Part shown: positions 27,813-35,609 of the stretch, piece after piece | Position numbering within the stretch: the first letter of the stretch is position 1 | How the letters are laid out: every line of letters begins with the position of its first letter | Assembly: GCA_030038125.1 (NCBI GenBank) | Contig: JASHPL010000359.1 | Coordinates: 1 to 36,162 of the forward strand | Direction of reading: 5' to 3' | From: Candidatus Sulfotelmatobacter sp. | GTDB taxonomy: Bacteria; Acidobacteriota; Terriglobia; Terriglobales; Acidobacteriaceae | Length of the DNA stretch: 36,162 bases | The notes under the pieces: model-generated | Databases searched by the model: none | What the model saw: only the letters and a program-made list of their open reading frames with translations | Told to the model about the DNA's origin: nothing | Translations under genes and position numbers: made by a program

Positions 27813-29453
27813 ATGGCATTAGCAATGAAGTCGCGCTCCTCGCTCGACGGCCAGCACTTTCATGTGGTCGTTATCGGCGGTGGGATTAACGGAGTGGCCC
27901 TGGCGCGGGAATGTGCCCGCGCCGGCAAACGCACCCTGCTGGTTGAGCAAAACGATTTCGCTTCCGGCACCACCAGCCGCTCGACTCGTGTTATTCATGG
28001 CGGCTTGCGGTATCTGGAGCACGGCGAAATTGATCTGGTGCGCGATTCGGTTCGCGAACGCGAGCGGCTACTGCGCGAACGCCCCCATCTGGTGCAACCG
28101 CTGCATTTTCTGTTTCTCTTGAACGAAGAAAGCCAGCGCAGTGCCTTGAAGGTGCGCGCCGGATTGTGGCTCTACCAGCGCATTGCGGGCAGAAAATCAG
28201 GCGACTTGAGTGAGATGGAATCGAAGCGCGTCGAGCGCGCTCTGGACCGCGGCCATCGGTGGACGATTTTTAACTTCGAGGACGCGCAATGTGAGTTTCC
28301 CGAACGCCTTGTGGCCGAATGGCTGACTGAGGCAATTCAAGCCGGGGCAGTGGTGCGGAATCATTGTGAGGTCCTGGCGGTCGATGTAGCCCATGGACGG
28401 GCTCGCGGCGTGCTGCTGCGCGACCGTACGACAGGGAAGGATCAGCGCGTCGATGCGGGATGGATTCTGAACTGCACCGGCCCGTGGGCGGACCGCGTCT
28501 GCCAACGCTCGGCGATACGCACGACCAAGCCCATGCTGGGCGGCGTTCGCGGATCGCACATCGTTTTGTCGCGTTTTGCCGGTGCACCTGGCACTGCGCT
28601 TTACTCCGAGGCTGCTGATGGCCGTCCGGTCTTCGTTTTGCCATGGAACGAGCAGGTGCTCGTCGGCACCACCGAAATCTCCGATACCGGCGATCCCGCC
28701 AAGACTGCACCTTCGCAGGAAGAAATCGAATATCTGCTGCGCACCGTAACCCATCTGTTTCCCAAGGCAAAGCTTGGCACGCATGATATCAAGTACGCGT
28801 TTGCCGGGATTCGTCCCCTTCCTTATTCGACCGGCAACAAACTTTCTGCCGTGACCCGCCGTCATTTCCTCCACGATCATGCGGATGACGGGGCTGCCAG
28901 GATGATTTCCGTAATTGGAGGCAAGCTGACAACCGCCGCATCTTTGGCACGCGAGTGTGCGCGCAAGATCGGCATCGCCGTGCCCGAGCCGAAGTCGATT
29001 GCTGTCGGGCCGGCTGCGGCGCTCGACCCGCTTCTCAATGACGAGGTGCTTGAAATCGCGCGAGCCGGCGCGGTGAGCGAGGAAACTGCGCGCGGCCTGA
29101 TGGAGTGGCACGGGCACCGTGCGATCGAGATCGCCCGTATGGCCTTGGTCAGCGCGGATCTGCGAGCTCCCATCTGCCCGCATACTTCCCACATCGTGGC
29201 GGAAGTGGTTGAGGCTTATGGACGCGAGTGCGCCGTGACTCTCGGCGATGTGCTGCTACGACGCGTGCCCGTCGCCCTTGGCGCATGTTGGTCTGAACAA
29301 TGCAGCCGTGAAGCCGCGCTGCGCATTCGCGGGGTGATGGGGTGGGATGAGCAGGCCATCGGATCGAATCTGGAATCCCTGGAAGTGGAGCGGACGGCAT
29401 TCCTGCGGCGTCCAGCGCGGCAGAGCTCCGCTTTGGAAGCCGCGGCCGACTAG
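27813..29453 (+). CDS. glpD: Glycerol-3-phosphate dehydrogenase (aerobic, FAD)
   Basis: GlpD oxidises glycerol-3-phosphate to dihydroxyacetone phosphate and passes electrons to quinone at the inner membrane. The 546 residues include the FAD dinucleotide-binding motif VVVIGGGINGVALARECARAG (about 17-37), the signature TTSRSTRVIHGGLRYLEHGE (about 55-74), the DAQCEFPERLV region, VLVGTTEISDTGDP, the arginine segment FAGIRPLPY and a C-terminal DAO_C domain with IGGKLTTAASLAREC. The ATG at 27813 and another at 27825 are both possible; neither has a strong ribosome-binding site. It converges with the phosphodiesterase gene that can supply its substrate. Confidence 0.93.
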   Translation: MALAMKSRSSLDGQHFHVVVIGGGINGVALARECARAGKRTLLVEQNDFASGTTSRSTRVIHGGLRYLEHGEIDLVRDSVRERERLLRERPHLVQPLHFLFLLNEESQRSALKVRAGLWLYQRIAGRKSGDLSEMESKRVERALDRGHRWTIFNFEDAQCEFPERLVAEWLTEAIQAGAVVRNHCEVLAVDVAHGRARGVLLRDRTTGKDQRVDAGWILNCTGPWADRVCQRSAIRTTKPMLGGVRGSHIVLSRFAGAPGTALYSEAADGRPVFVLPWNEQVLVGTTEISDTGDPAKTAPSQEEIEYLLRTVTHLFPKAKLGTHDIKYAFAGIRPLPYSTGNKLSAVTRRHFLHDHADDGAARMISVIGGKLTTAASLARECARKIGIAVPEPKSIAVGPAAALDPLLNDEVLEIARAGAVSEETARGLMEWHGHRAIEIARMALVSADLRAPICPHTSHIVAEVVEAYGRECAVTLGDVLLRRVPVALGACWSEQCSREAALRIRGVMGWDEQAIGSNLESLEVERTAFLRRPARQSSALEAAAD

Positions 29454-29496
29454 CTTCTCGATCTCGTCGCTCTTAACCGTCAAGTCGTTCGAATAA

Positions 29497-30147
29497 TCAG
29501 GCGAGCGTAGCATTCAGCAGCTTTGTGTTGTCGGAAATAACCCCATCGACTCCGTATTTCGCGAGTCGGTTCATGCCTTCTGGCGAATTGACCGTCCAAA
29601 CCACAACCTTCTTGTCGGAAGCTCGCAGTTTCTTGAGGAGATCTCGTCCCACAAGCTTGTAGTGCGGAATCACGTACTCAACGGGAAGGTTCTTCCAAAG
29701 ATCAAGCTGTCTGTTTGTCCCGCAGATCAAGCCGAGAGGAATTTTCGGATTCAAACCGTGCAGGCCAGTGATTACCTCGGGCAGAAATGACGACACCACG
29801 AATCGCCGCAACCGGAGCCTCCGAATGTTCTCTGCGATGATCGGCTCGAGCCCGGCAACTTTCAGTTCAATGTCAAGAAAAGCGCGATTGTAGCGCTGGA
29901 GCACTTCTTCAAGTCGAGGCAGAGTGCGCAACTGCGCGGCGGTCGTCCGCGCGATCTCGATCTTTCCGACGTTTGCGTCGTGGCAGACAACCGCTTGCCC
30001 GTCGGCCGTCAGTCGCACGTCGAATTCGAAACCGTCGCAGCCGTCAGCGAGCGCGCGATCAAATGACGCGAACGTATTTTCCGGGATGGACTTGTATGCT
30101 CTCGCGCCGCGATGCCCAAGGAGAAGAGGTTGCGGCAAGGGAATCAC
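29497..30147 (-). CDS. Glycerophosphodiester phosphodiesterase
   Basis: A 216-residue cytoplasmic GDPD (UgpQ-like) that hydrolyses glycerophosphodiesters to glycerol-3-phosphate and an alcohol. The catalytic set is complete: H12-R13 in GHRGA, E23 in PENT, E41 and D43 in FEFDVRLT, and H56 in CHDANV. The C-terminal WTVNSPEGMNRL and GVDGVISDN elements are typical. There is no signal peptide. The start is GTG at 30147 because it directly precedes the conserved LLLGHRGA segment and no in-frame ATG fits. It faces glpD across 43 bp; the pair can together feed phospholipid-derived glycerol-3-phosphate into central metabolism. Confidence 0.88.
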   Translation of the reverse strand: MIPLPQPLLLGHRGARAYKSIPENTFASFDRALADGCDGFEFDVRLTADGQAVVCHDANVGKIEIARTTAAQLRTLPRLEEVLQRYNRAFLDIELKVAGLEPIIAENIRRLRLRRFVVSSFLPEVITGLHGLNPKIPLGLICGTNRQLDLWKNLPVEYVIPHYKLVGRDLLKKLRASDKKVVVWTVNSPEGMNRLAKYGVDGVISDNTKLLNATLA

Positions 30148-30201
30148 CCTCTGCTGCGGCCTGCGGCGCCAAATTGGTTCGAGGGGCGCATTCGTCTACG
30201 G

Positions 30202-30516
30202 TCAGTCCAGATCGAAATCGCGAATCGGCTTGCCGGTATCGGGCGTTTCTTTGGCTCGCTTCAACGCTTCCTGGAATTTTTTTTCCAGCAGATCCGCCGC
30301 GTTCTTCTGCGCCTCGACCGACTGTTGGAAGATCGATTCGCGGCGGCTGTCCTGCTCACGCATTGCCTTGGCCGCCGCTTCCATGTCGCTGAAGGTTTTT
30401 GGTTTGACCGCTGCGGTATGGGCAATGACCGCCCGCGTGGCAGCATCGATCTTGAGTACCGCACTGCAGCACGGACACGTCACTTCGAAATTAGGGGGAG
30501 AACTCTTTTTCGCCAT
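30202..30516 (-). CDS. Small CxCC protein with coiled coil, function unknown
   Basis: A 104-residue soluble protein. Near the N-terminus is a single cysteine knuckle, TCPCCSAVLKID (Cys residues about 14-17), resembling half a zinc ribbon; metal binding might need a dimer. The remainder (about 45-95) is charged and helical, with heptad-like spacing, probably a coiled coil. It sits 54 bp upstream of the phosphodiesterase on the same strand. Similar small proteins are scattered through Acidobacteriota with no known role. ATG start with modest context. Confidence 0.65.
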   Translation of the reverse strand: MAKKSSPPNFEVTCPCCSAVLKIDAATRAVIAHTAAVKPKTFSDMEAAAKAMREQDSRRESIFQQSVEAQKNAADLLEKKFQEALKRAKETPDTGKPIRDFDLD

Positions 30517-30546
30517 TTGTGCGAATCATACCGCAAAAGCAGGGGC

Positions 30547-30562
30547 TCGGGGCTAGCCCCGA
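30547..30562. repeat. 16-bp perfect palindrome
   Basis: TCGGGGCTAGCCCCGA reads the same on both strands and directly abuts the stop codon of the membrane-protein gene at 30563, before the CxCC gene. It can be an operator or a hairpin (6-bp stem, 4-nt loop). Confidence 0.6.
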
Positions 30563-30910
30563 TCAACTCTTCAGCTTGATCGGGAAGATGTGGAACAAGT
30601 TGAGCATCTCCCAACCCAAAAGGAACATCGACACTAGCACGACCAACACAGCCAGCAGTTCACCAAAGCTGAGGCCACGGCGCGTGGGTTCAAAGCGCCG
30701 CGCTGCCAAACTGAGGATGTTGAGCGTGGCAAAGCCGAACACGACGGCCCACAGGACGTTGTAGACATCCTCGCGTGCTGCCCTGCGATAAAGAAAGGCT
30801 GCGCTGACACCGAACAACACGTTAGCTTGCCCGCGCACAACCGGCAAGACGGCGAGTGCGACCCGCGTGGTCCGGGAAAAGTTCGAGATGATTGTGCCGT
30901 GAAATCCCAT
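30563..30910 (-). CDS. Small membrane protein, function unknown
   Basis: A 115-residue protein with probably three TM helices: a short one near 16-40 (with VALAVLPVVRGQANVLFGVSAAFLY), one near 50-67 (VLWAVVFGFATLNILSLAA) and one near 81-105 (FGELLAVLVVLVSMFLLGWEM). A cytoplasmic loop (RRFEPTRRG) separates the last two, in line with the positive-inside rule. GAAGAA just before the ATG is a weak ribosome-binding site. No family is recognised. It is upstream of the CxCC gene on the same strand. Confidence 0.6.
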   Translation of the reverse strand: MGFHGTIISNFSRTTRVALAVLPVVRGQANVLFGVSAAFLYRRAAREDVYNVLWAVVFGFATLNILSLAARRFEPTRRGLSFGELLAVLVVLVSMFLLGWEMLNLFHIFPIKLKS

Positions 30911-31044
30911 TTCTTCAGACCTGCAGCGAATTCGACGTGCAAGCCGGACATTGGATATTACATCTTTGCCTGACCGGGGTCACGATCCGAAGAGGCAGCA
31001 TCATTCGGCCGCCACGATTCCATCCGGTTCGCTAAGATGGACTC

Positions 31045-31716
31045 ATGCTCAAACGTGGATTCATTTTCTTCGATGTAGGGAACACTCTGCTTTTTCCCAA
31101 TCGCGCGCGAATTCTGGCGCCGTTGCCGCCTGAGCGATATCCGACGATCGAGCAATGGCAAGCTTTGGAACGACGAACCAAACGGGAATTTGACAGCAAG
31201 ATGATGCAAGGCAGCGTCGACCACAGCTTTTGGTGGACATTCCATAGATATCTGTTGCAGGAGTTGAACGCGCCGCAGAATGGCGTGCTCGACACGTTAG
31301 TGGAAAACACACGCCAGTCGGCGAATTGGGACCAGATTTTGCCCGGCACGCGTGAAGCCTTGGACCGAATTCGAAAGCAGTATTCGATCGGCATCATATC
31401 GAATGCCGACGGCAGGATTGACGCGGTCCTGCGACGTTGCGGAATTTGCGACTGTTTTGCCCATATTACGGACTCTGGGATTGTGGGGCACGAGAAGCCG
31501 GATCCGGCAATTTTCCAATCGGCACTGCGGCAGATGAAAGCCGATCCAGCTGAAAGCCTGTACGTCGGCGACGTATATTCCGTCGATTACGTCGGAGCCA
31601 AAAATTCAGGAATGGATGCGGTGCTTTTCGATGTGGCCGGAACTTACCGCGACCGCGATCTGCCGCGAGTCGAATCTATGACCGAATTGGAAGCTTGGCT
31701 GCAAAGACAGGAATGA
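31045..31716 (+). CDS. HAD-superfamily hydrolase with altered motif I
   Basis: A 223-residue HAD-fold protein. Motif I reads FFDVGNTLL, so nucleophile D10 is present but the usual second Asp (position 12) is Gly. Motif II Ser is S119 (IISNADG), motif III Lys is K151 (HEKPDPAIF), and motif IV is GDVYSVDYVGA with D176 and D181. A helical cap (about 20-100) fits the C1 class. Loss of the second Asp, which normally acts as general acid/base in phosphatases, occurs in some HADs with other chemistry, so the reaction is uncertain. The exporter gene follows after 27 bp, so they are likely co-transcribed. Confidence 0.82.
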   Translation: MLKRGFIFFDVGNTLLFPNRARILAPLPPERYPTIEQWQALERRTKREFDSKMMQGSVDHSFWWTFHRYLLQELNAPQNGVLDTLVENTRQSANWDQILPGTREALDRIRKQYSIGIISNADGRIDAVLRRCGICDCFAHITDSGIVGHEKPDPAIFQSALRQMKADPAESLYVGDVYSVDYVGAKNSGMDAVLFDVAGTYRDRDLPRVESMTELEAWLQRQE

Positions 31717-31743
31717 ATCTGACCAAACTCACGGAGCATAATC

Positions 31744-32379
31744 ATGTTTGATCCCACACGTTTTCTGATTTTCCTGTCGGCCGCATTGCTGCTGGCGATC
31801 GCGCCGGGACCGGGCATGCTTTACGTTTTGGCTCGCTGCCTCGCCGGCGGAAAGAGGGAAGGCGTGCTTTCTGCGATCGGCACATTCCTGGGTGGCATGG
31901 TGCATGTTCTGGCGGCTGCGGCCGGGGTTTCGATCATTTTGGCCAAGTCTGCAATGGCGTTCGCTACCGTGAAGTACGTGGGAGCGGCGTATCTGTGTTT
32001 ACTTGGTGTCCGCATGATTGTCGAGGCGCGAAGAGACGAAGCCGTCGTCGATGCCATTGCAACCAGCAGGAACGCTCGCAATCCGCTCTGGCAAGGCATA
32101 GCAACCGAAGTCCTCAACCCCAAAACGGCTTTGTTCTTTCTGTCATTCATTCCACAGTTTGTCAGCCGGACCAGCGGGCACGTCTTTTTTCAATTTGTAA
32201 TGCTGGGAACGATCTCGGTCGCGATGAACACCACCGCCGATTTGCTCGTCATCGTCCTGGCAGGGCCTCTGGGAGAGCGCATCCGCACTTCCAAACGCTT
32301 CCGTCGCCGGCAAAGGACCCTCACCGGCGCGATCATGATCGGCTTGGGAACTTACCTGGCAACGAGTGAGGGCAAATAG
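31744..32379 (+). CDS. LysE/RhtB-family amino acid exporter
   Basis: A 211-residue inner-membrane protein with five to six predicted TM helices. The N-terminal LLLAIAPGPGMLYVLARCLAGGKREGVLSAIG segment is the family signature (APGPG near residues 19-23). TEVLNPKTALFFLSFIPQFV (about 120-139) is the second conserved element. RhtB-type proteins export homoserine, threonine, leucine or related amino acids. CGGAGC precedes the ATG by about seven bases. It follows the HAD-fold gene closely and converges with bshC, ending 12 bp from its stop. Confidence 0.9.
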   Translation: MFDPTRFLIFLSAALLLAIAPGPGMLYVLARCLAGGKREGVLSAIGTFLGGMVHVLAAAAGVSIILAKSAMAFATVKYVGAAYLCLLGVRMIVEARRDEAVVDAIATSRNARNPLWQGIATEVLNPKTALFFLSFIPQFVSRTSGHVFFQFVMLGTISVAMNTTADLLVIVLAGPLGERIRTSKRFRRRQRTLTGAIMIGLGTYLATSEGK

Positions 32380-32391
32380 CGGCAGGAGGGC

Positions 32392-34020
32392 TCAGATTTC
32401 GAGAATCTGGTGGTCGTGACAATCGGTCTGCATACAGTCGTGGAGTTGGAGTAAGAGCTCTCGTCCATAGCGAGCCACAAAATATAAGCCGCCGATAGCT
32501 CGCTCCTGTAATCCCTTTTCGGGATAAAGCGCTTGAGCAATCATCTCAGCTTTGCGTCCAACGACTTCTTTTTTCTGAGATTCTGCTCGCGCGGCCTGCG
32601 CATGCAGCCGTTCCAGTTGATAGTTCATCTTTGAGACGGCGGTTTCGCCCGCATCGACGAGCGTGCGATCGAGTTTGGCCAGTTTTTCTTTGATGGTGTT
32701 CAGGTGCGTATCGAATGATTTCTTGGCCGAATCGAAGGCAGCCTGCAAATCTTCGGGTAAGCTGTGAGCCGCAAGCTTCTGCTGCAATGATTCGCCGCCA
32801 CTGAATGCGTCAAGAACGGTAAGTCCGTAACGCTCCAGCAAGCGCTGAATTTTGGGTTCGACAATCGTAGCGGAATAGCGCGGGACAATGGGTGTAGTCC
32901 GGTCGAGCAGAATCTGATACACAACTCCGGCCTGGGCGAAGTAGGCCGCTTCTGCCGCGCCACCCGTATACGCAAGCGTGGGCAGCAGGAAATCCTCAAC
33001 CACAGGCCGCAGGAGCACGTTGGGACTGAACAGCTCCGGTTTGCCAGCGATCATGGCCAGCAAGTCGGCAGAAGAAATCGCTTTGGCTGCACCATCGCTG
33101 CCGATTATGAAACGCAGTTGCTCGCCTTCGCGGTGAAGGTGAACGGGCGTGCGGGCGCCATCCCGCAAAACAAACAGTAAAGATGATGTTGAGGTGACCT
33201 TTACCTGCTGGTGGTAGCCTGCGGCTTCCAGAGCATCGCCGCGCTCCAAGAGCGCCGAAGAGAGTTTGTCGGCTCGTTCGACCGCGGCACGATAGATCGG
33301 CTCAGCAACCCGGTGCAAGTCGGCATCAGACGCGTCGAGCACGATCACGCCCCAGTCGGCAAAAAGCTTGGCATAGAGCCGAGCAAAGGCCGTTCCCAGC
33401 GTTTCGCCAGGCTGATACGTTTCGCGCAACAGCGATACGGCCTCATTTTCTCCAAGCAACGTTGCAGCCTGATCCAGCACGGGGAGAATTTCCTCCCCCA
33501 GGTGCACCGAGCTCACAGGAGCACCCGCAATTCCATGGCTCGGGGTTGTCAGTGTCTGCAAAGTCCCATCCGAGCCCGGAAAAGAAACGTGATTTACTTC
33601 TGCCAGATCGTGATCGTATGTGGCGAGCCAGAAAATTGGAACCGCTTCGATTCCGGCAGCTGTCGCTTCCTCCGCGAGTTTCACAGCCGTGAGGGCTTTA
33701 TAGATCGCGAACATCGGACCACCGAAGAGCCCGACTTGTTGCCCGGTGACAACTGCGGCAGCGCCTCGGCGAAACCGCTCAACGTTGGCAAGAGTTTTGG
33801 CCGAGGCGTTCCAGAGCTGACTTTGGCGCTCGAGAATTTGGCTCACTCGCTCGCGGCGCGACGAATCGTACGCGATCTTGGCCGCCTCATCCTCCCCCCA
33901 TTCCGAGAAATGCGGAGGCTTGGGGTAAAACGGACGGACGGCGGGAGCGTAAGAGAGAAAGTCGGAGAAAAGTCGTGTGGTATGCGGGATCTGGGAAAAC
34001 GGCAGACAATGTGCCTTCAC
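32392..34020 (-). CDS. bshC: Bacillithiol biosynthesis cysteine-adding enzyme
   Basis: BshC adds L-cysteine to glucosaminyl-malate, the last step in making the low-molecular-weight thiol bacillithiol. The 542-residue length is typical. The N-terminal LPFSQIPHTTRLFSDFL, VVTGQQVGLFGGPMFAIYKALTAVKLA and PIFWLATYDHDLAEVNHVSF segments are family hallmarks, together with LLRPVVEDFLLPTLAYTGGAAEAAYFAQ and a C-terminal coiled coil (about 430-500). The GTG at 34020 is preferred: AGGGG lies eight bases upstream and the homology begins right after. The frame up to 34236 has no family character. BshA and BshB are not in the window. Confidence 0.93.
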   Translation of the reverse strand: MKAHCLPFSQIPHTTRLFSDFLSYAPAVRPFYPKPPHFSEWGEDEAAKIAYDSSRRERVSQILERQSQLWNASAKTLANVERFRRGAAAVVTGQQVGLFGGPMFAIYKALTAVKLAEEATAAGIEAVPIFWLATYDHDLAEVNHVSFPGSDGTLQTLTTPSHGIAGAPVSSVHLGEEILPVLDQAATLLGENEAVSLLRETYQPGETLGTAFARLYAKLFADWGVIVLDASDADLHRVAEPIYRAAVERADKLSSALLERGDALEAAGYHQQVKVTSTSSLLFVLRDGARTPVHLHREGEQLRFIIGSDGAAKAISSADLLAMIAGKPELFSPNVLLRPVVEDFLLPTLAYTGGAAEAAYFAQAGVVYQILLDRTTPIVPRYSATIVEPKIQRLLERYGLTVLDAFSGGESLQQKLAAHSLPEDLQAAFDSAKKSFDTHLNTIKEKLAKLDRTLVDAGETAVSKMNYQLERLHAQAARAESQKKEVVGRKAEMIAQALYPEKGLQERAIGGLYFVARYGRELLLQLHDCMQTDCHDHQILEI

Positions 34021-34275
34021 CGACAACGCCCCTCGCGTGGCTGTTTTTGTTCCCACATTCGTATAAGTTGGACGCCAGAGATCATCGTAAGTCAACCGGG
34101 AACGAGGGGGTATACACGTCTGCGATTCTGCCGTATTCAGATGCCCAGAACAGGCACGGGATGCAAGATATGATCGCGAAAAACCATCGCCGCGCTGAAG
34201 TGTAACACTCGCGTAAAACTGTACCGACTGCCACACTCTTCCGCAACCTTGTGGCCCTGTTGCTGCACAGGCAGC

Positions 34276-34722
34276 CTATTCGCAGAAAACTCTGACTTTT
34301 ACCTTTGTATTCGCGTCTTTCTGGTCGACATCGACGCTCAGATCGCTCAATTGCTCGACCAGATCCTCCAGGTTTTCCGGCTTAATCTGCGTCAAATCGA
34401 CCGGAATACCCTTCTCGTGCATGGCCAAGTTTGCTTTCTGCAAAGCGGCGGCGGGAATCAGGTATGCAAGCTTCACTCCGGCGCGAAGCAGTTGCATGGG
34501 CACGCGCACATTCACTCGCGTGGGACCGTCATGGCCGCCATCATCTTCCGAATCGACCTGCACCCGAAGATATTTTGGGCGGGCCGTCGCGCCCTTCGAG
34601 CCATTCTCGGGCGACTTGGCCGCAGCGGGCTCCTCAAATGCCGAAATCAGGCGCTCGGCCTCATCCGCGCTAATCTTTCCTTCGGACAACATCTGCAAAA
34701 TCTGACGCCGATGTTCGTTCAT
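34276..34722 (-). CDS. SHOCT-like/YvlB-like protein
   Basis: A 148-residue soluble protein. Residues 1-30 form a short helical SHOCT-like module, QILQMLSEGKISADEAERLI. After a polar linker, a beta strand (KYLRVQVDS) and a segment (RVNVRVPMQLLRAGVKLAYLIP) follow, with a C-terminal KVKVRVFCE strand. This layout resembles YvlB/LiaX-type proteins, which act in cell-envelope stress responses in Firmicutes (inference by resemblance). AGGAG eight bases before ATG 34722 decides the start. It is the last gene of the operon with 34733 and 34990, and bshC lies 255 bp further on. Confidence 0.78.
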   Translation of the reverse strand: MNEHRRQILQMLSEGKISADEAERLISAFEEPAAAKSPENGSKGATARPKYLRVQVDSEDDGGHDGPTRVNVRVPMQLLRAGVKLAYLIPAAALQKANLAMHEKGIPVDLTQIKPENLEDLVEQLSDLSVDVDQKDANTKVKVRVFCE

Positions 34723-34732
34723 GTTTGTGCTC

Positions 34733-34993
34733 CTAAAGGATGTGAAAAGACATGCCGGCGCTGCGATGTTCGACCTCAACCTGGCTGTCAGTCAGCGCAT
34801 TGAAGATCTGCCACACGACAGTAACTCCCCGAAACGGGCTCACCCGGCACATCAGACACGCAATGAAAATGAATGGCGATAACAAAATGACCACTGGCAA
34901 AAGCAACAACCAGACCAGAAACAGCGGAATCCACAGACGAAACGTCCGGCTGTCCTGGTTGCGCAAGCTCACGACCGCAACGAACGGAATCAT
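34733..34993 (-). CDS. Small membrane protein in DUF2089 operon
   Basis: An 86-residue protein with one long hydrophobic stretch (about 20-48, WIPLFLVWLLLLPVVILLS followed by PFIFIACLMC), probably two short TM helices or one hairpin, flanked by polar tails. No family is recognised. Its ATG overlaps the stop of the DUF2089 gene by four bases (ATGA), and the SHOCT-like gene starts 10 bp after its stop, so it is translationally coupled and should act with them, perhaps as a membrane anchor or sensor. Confidence 0.75.
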   Translation of the reverse strand: MIPFVAVVSLRNQDSRTFRLWIPLFLVWLLLLPVVILLSPFIFIACLMCRVSPFRGVTVVWQIFNALTDSQVEVEHRSAGMSFHIL

Positions 34994-35364
34994 TTGAGCG
35001 CCTCCAATGCGCGGACGGCATCGTCCGCAGTAATCAGCCCTTGCTGCAACCGCTCGAGAATTTCGTTCTTAGAGGGTGTGGGATTTGTTTCGACGAAGTC
35101 CAGGCTGTCGGCAATGCGCGTCAGCCGCGCTTTGATCGTGGGATAGCTCACGCCGAATACGCGCTCCATCTCTTTGATCGACCCATGCGAGCGCACAAAG
35201 GCGATCACGAAAACCTGATCTTCTAGATCGAGGCGCGCCAACTGGGGAAGGTCGAAGCTGCCTTCGATCACGATGTCCTTATCGGCCAAACGGACCCGTT
35301 CCACCACAATCGCCTGACCATGCGTGAGATGAGTCAGTTCTTGCCAGTCTTTCGGGCTCGCCAT
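34990..35364 (-). CDS. DUF2089-family helix-turn-helix regulator lacking the zinc ribbon
   Basis: A 124-residue protein. The central FVIAFVRSHGSIKEMERVFGVSYPTIKARL (about 50-85) is the DUF2089 HTH, which resembles sigma/RNA-polymerase-type recognition helices. The C-terminus, EILERLQQGLITADDAVRALEAL, repeats the SHOCT-like motif of the third operon gene. Canonical DUF2089 proteins start with a CPxC zinc ribbon; here the N-terminus has no Cys and only the IEGSF strand that usually follows it. It probably regulates its own operon. ATG start; the first gene after the promoter at 35398. Confidence 0.85.
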   Translation of the reverse strand: MASPKDWQELTHLTHGQAIVVERVRLADKDIVIEGSFDLPQLARLDLEDQVFVIAFVRSHGSIKEMERVFGVSYPTIKARLTRIADSLDFVETNPTPSKNEILERLQQGLITADDAVRALEALK

Positions 35365-35397
35365 GATTTTGTACCACTGTCCTTGAGATACGTAACA

Positions 35398-35426
35398 AAT
35401 CTAGCTTACATACTAAAGTTTGTCAA
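35398..35426 (-). promoter_or_regulatory. Promoter of the DUF2089 operon
   Basis: On the minus strand a perfect TTGACA (35421-35426) and TAGATT (35398-35403) are separated by 17 bp. Transcription should start near 35391, leaving a 5' leader of about 27 nt. An AT-rich tract (35427-35452) lies just upstream, an UP-element-like position. Confidence 0.65.
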
Positions 35427-35548
35427 GTTATTTATTAATATAATTAATTAATTTCGGCAAAAACCTTACAATTCTTACGTGTTTGATTTTCTTCAAGACG
35501 AGGCGAATGCTTGGCGAATCCTCTCTGGCGGGTCAGTCATCTAAGGGT

Positions 35549-35577
35549 TTGACTTCCAAAGTTGCAAATCATACGCT
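35549..35577 (+). promoter_or_regulatory. Putative ssrA promoter
   Basis: TTGACT (35549-35554) and TACGCT (35572-35577) are 17 bp apart, placing the start near 35584, about 26 nt before the mature tmRNA 5' end; a short 5' trailer would be removed by RNase P. The -10 box is weak. Confidence 0.5.
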
Positions 35578-35609
35578 GGAAGTGGATCTTTTCAGGCCAA
35601 TCCCAACAT

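Noticed and set aside
34021-34236. Upstream extension of bshC.
   Set aside because: No BshC family sequence precedes LPFSQIP, and the GTG at 34020 has AGGGG at a good distance.
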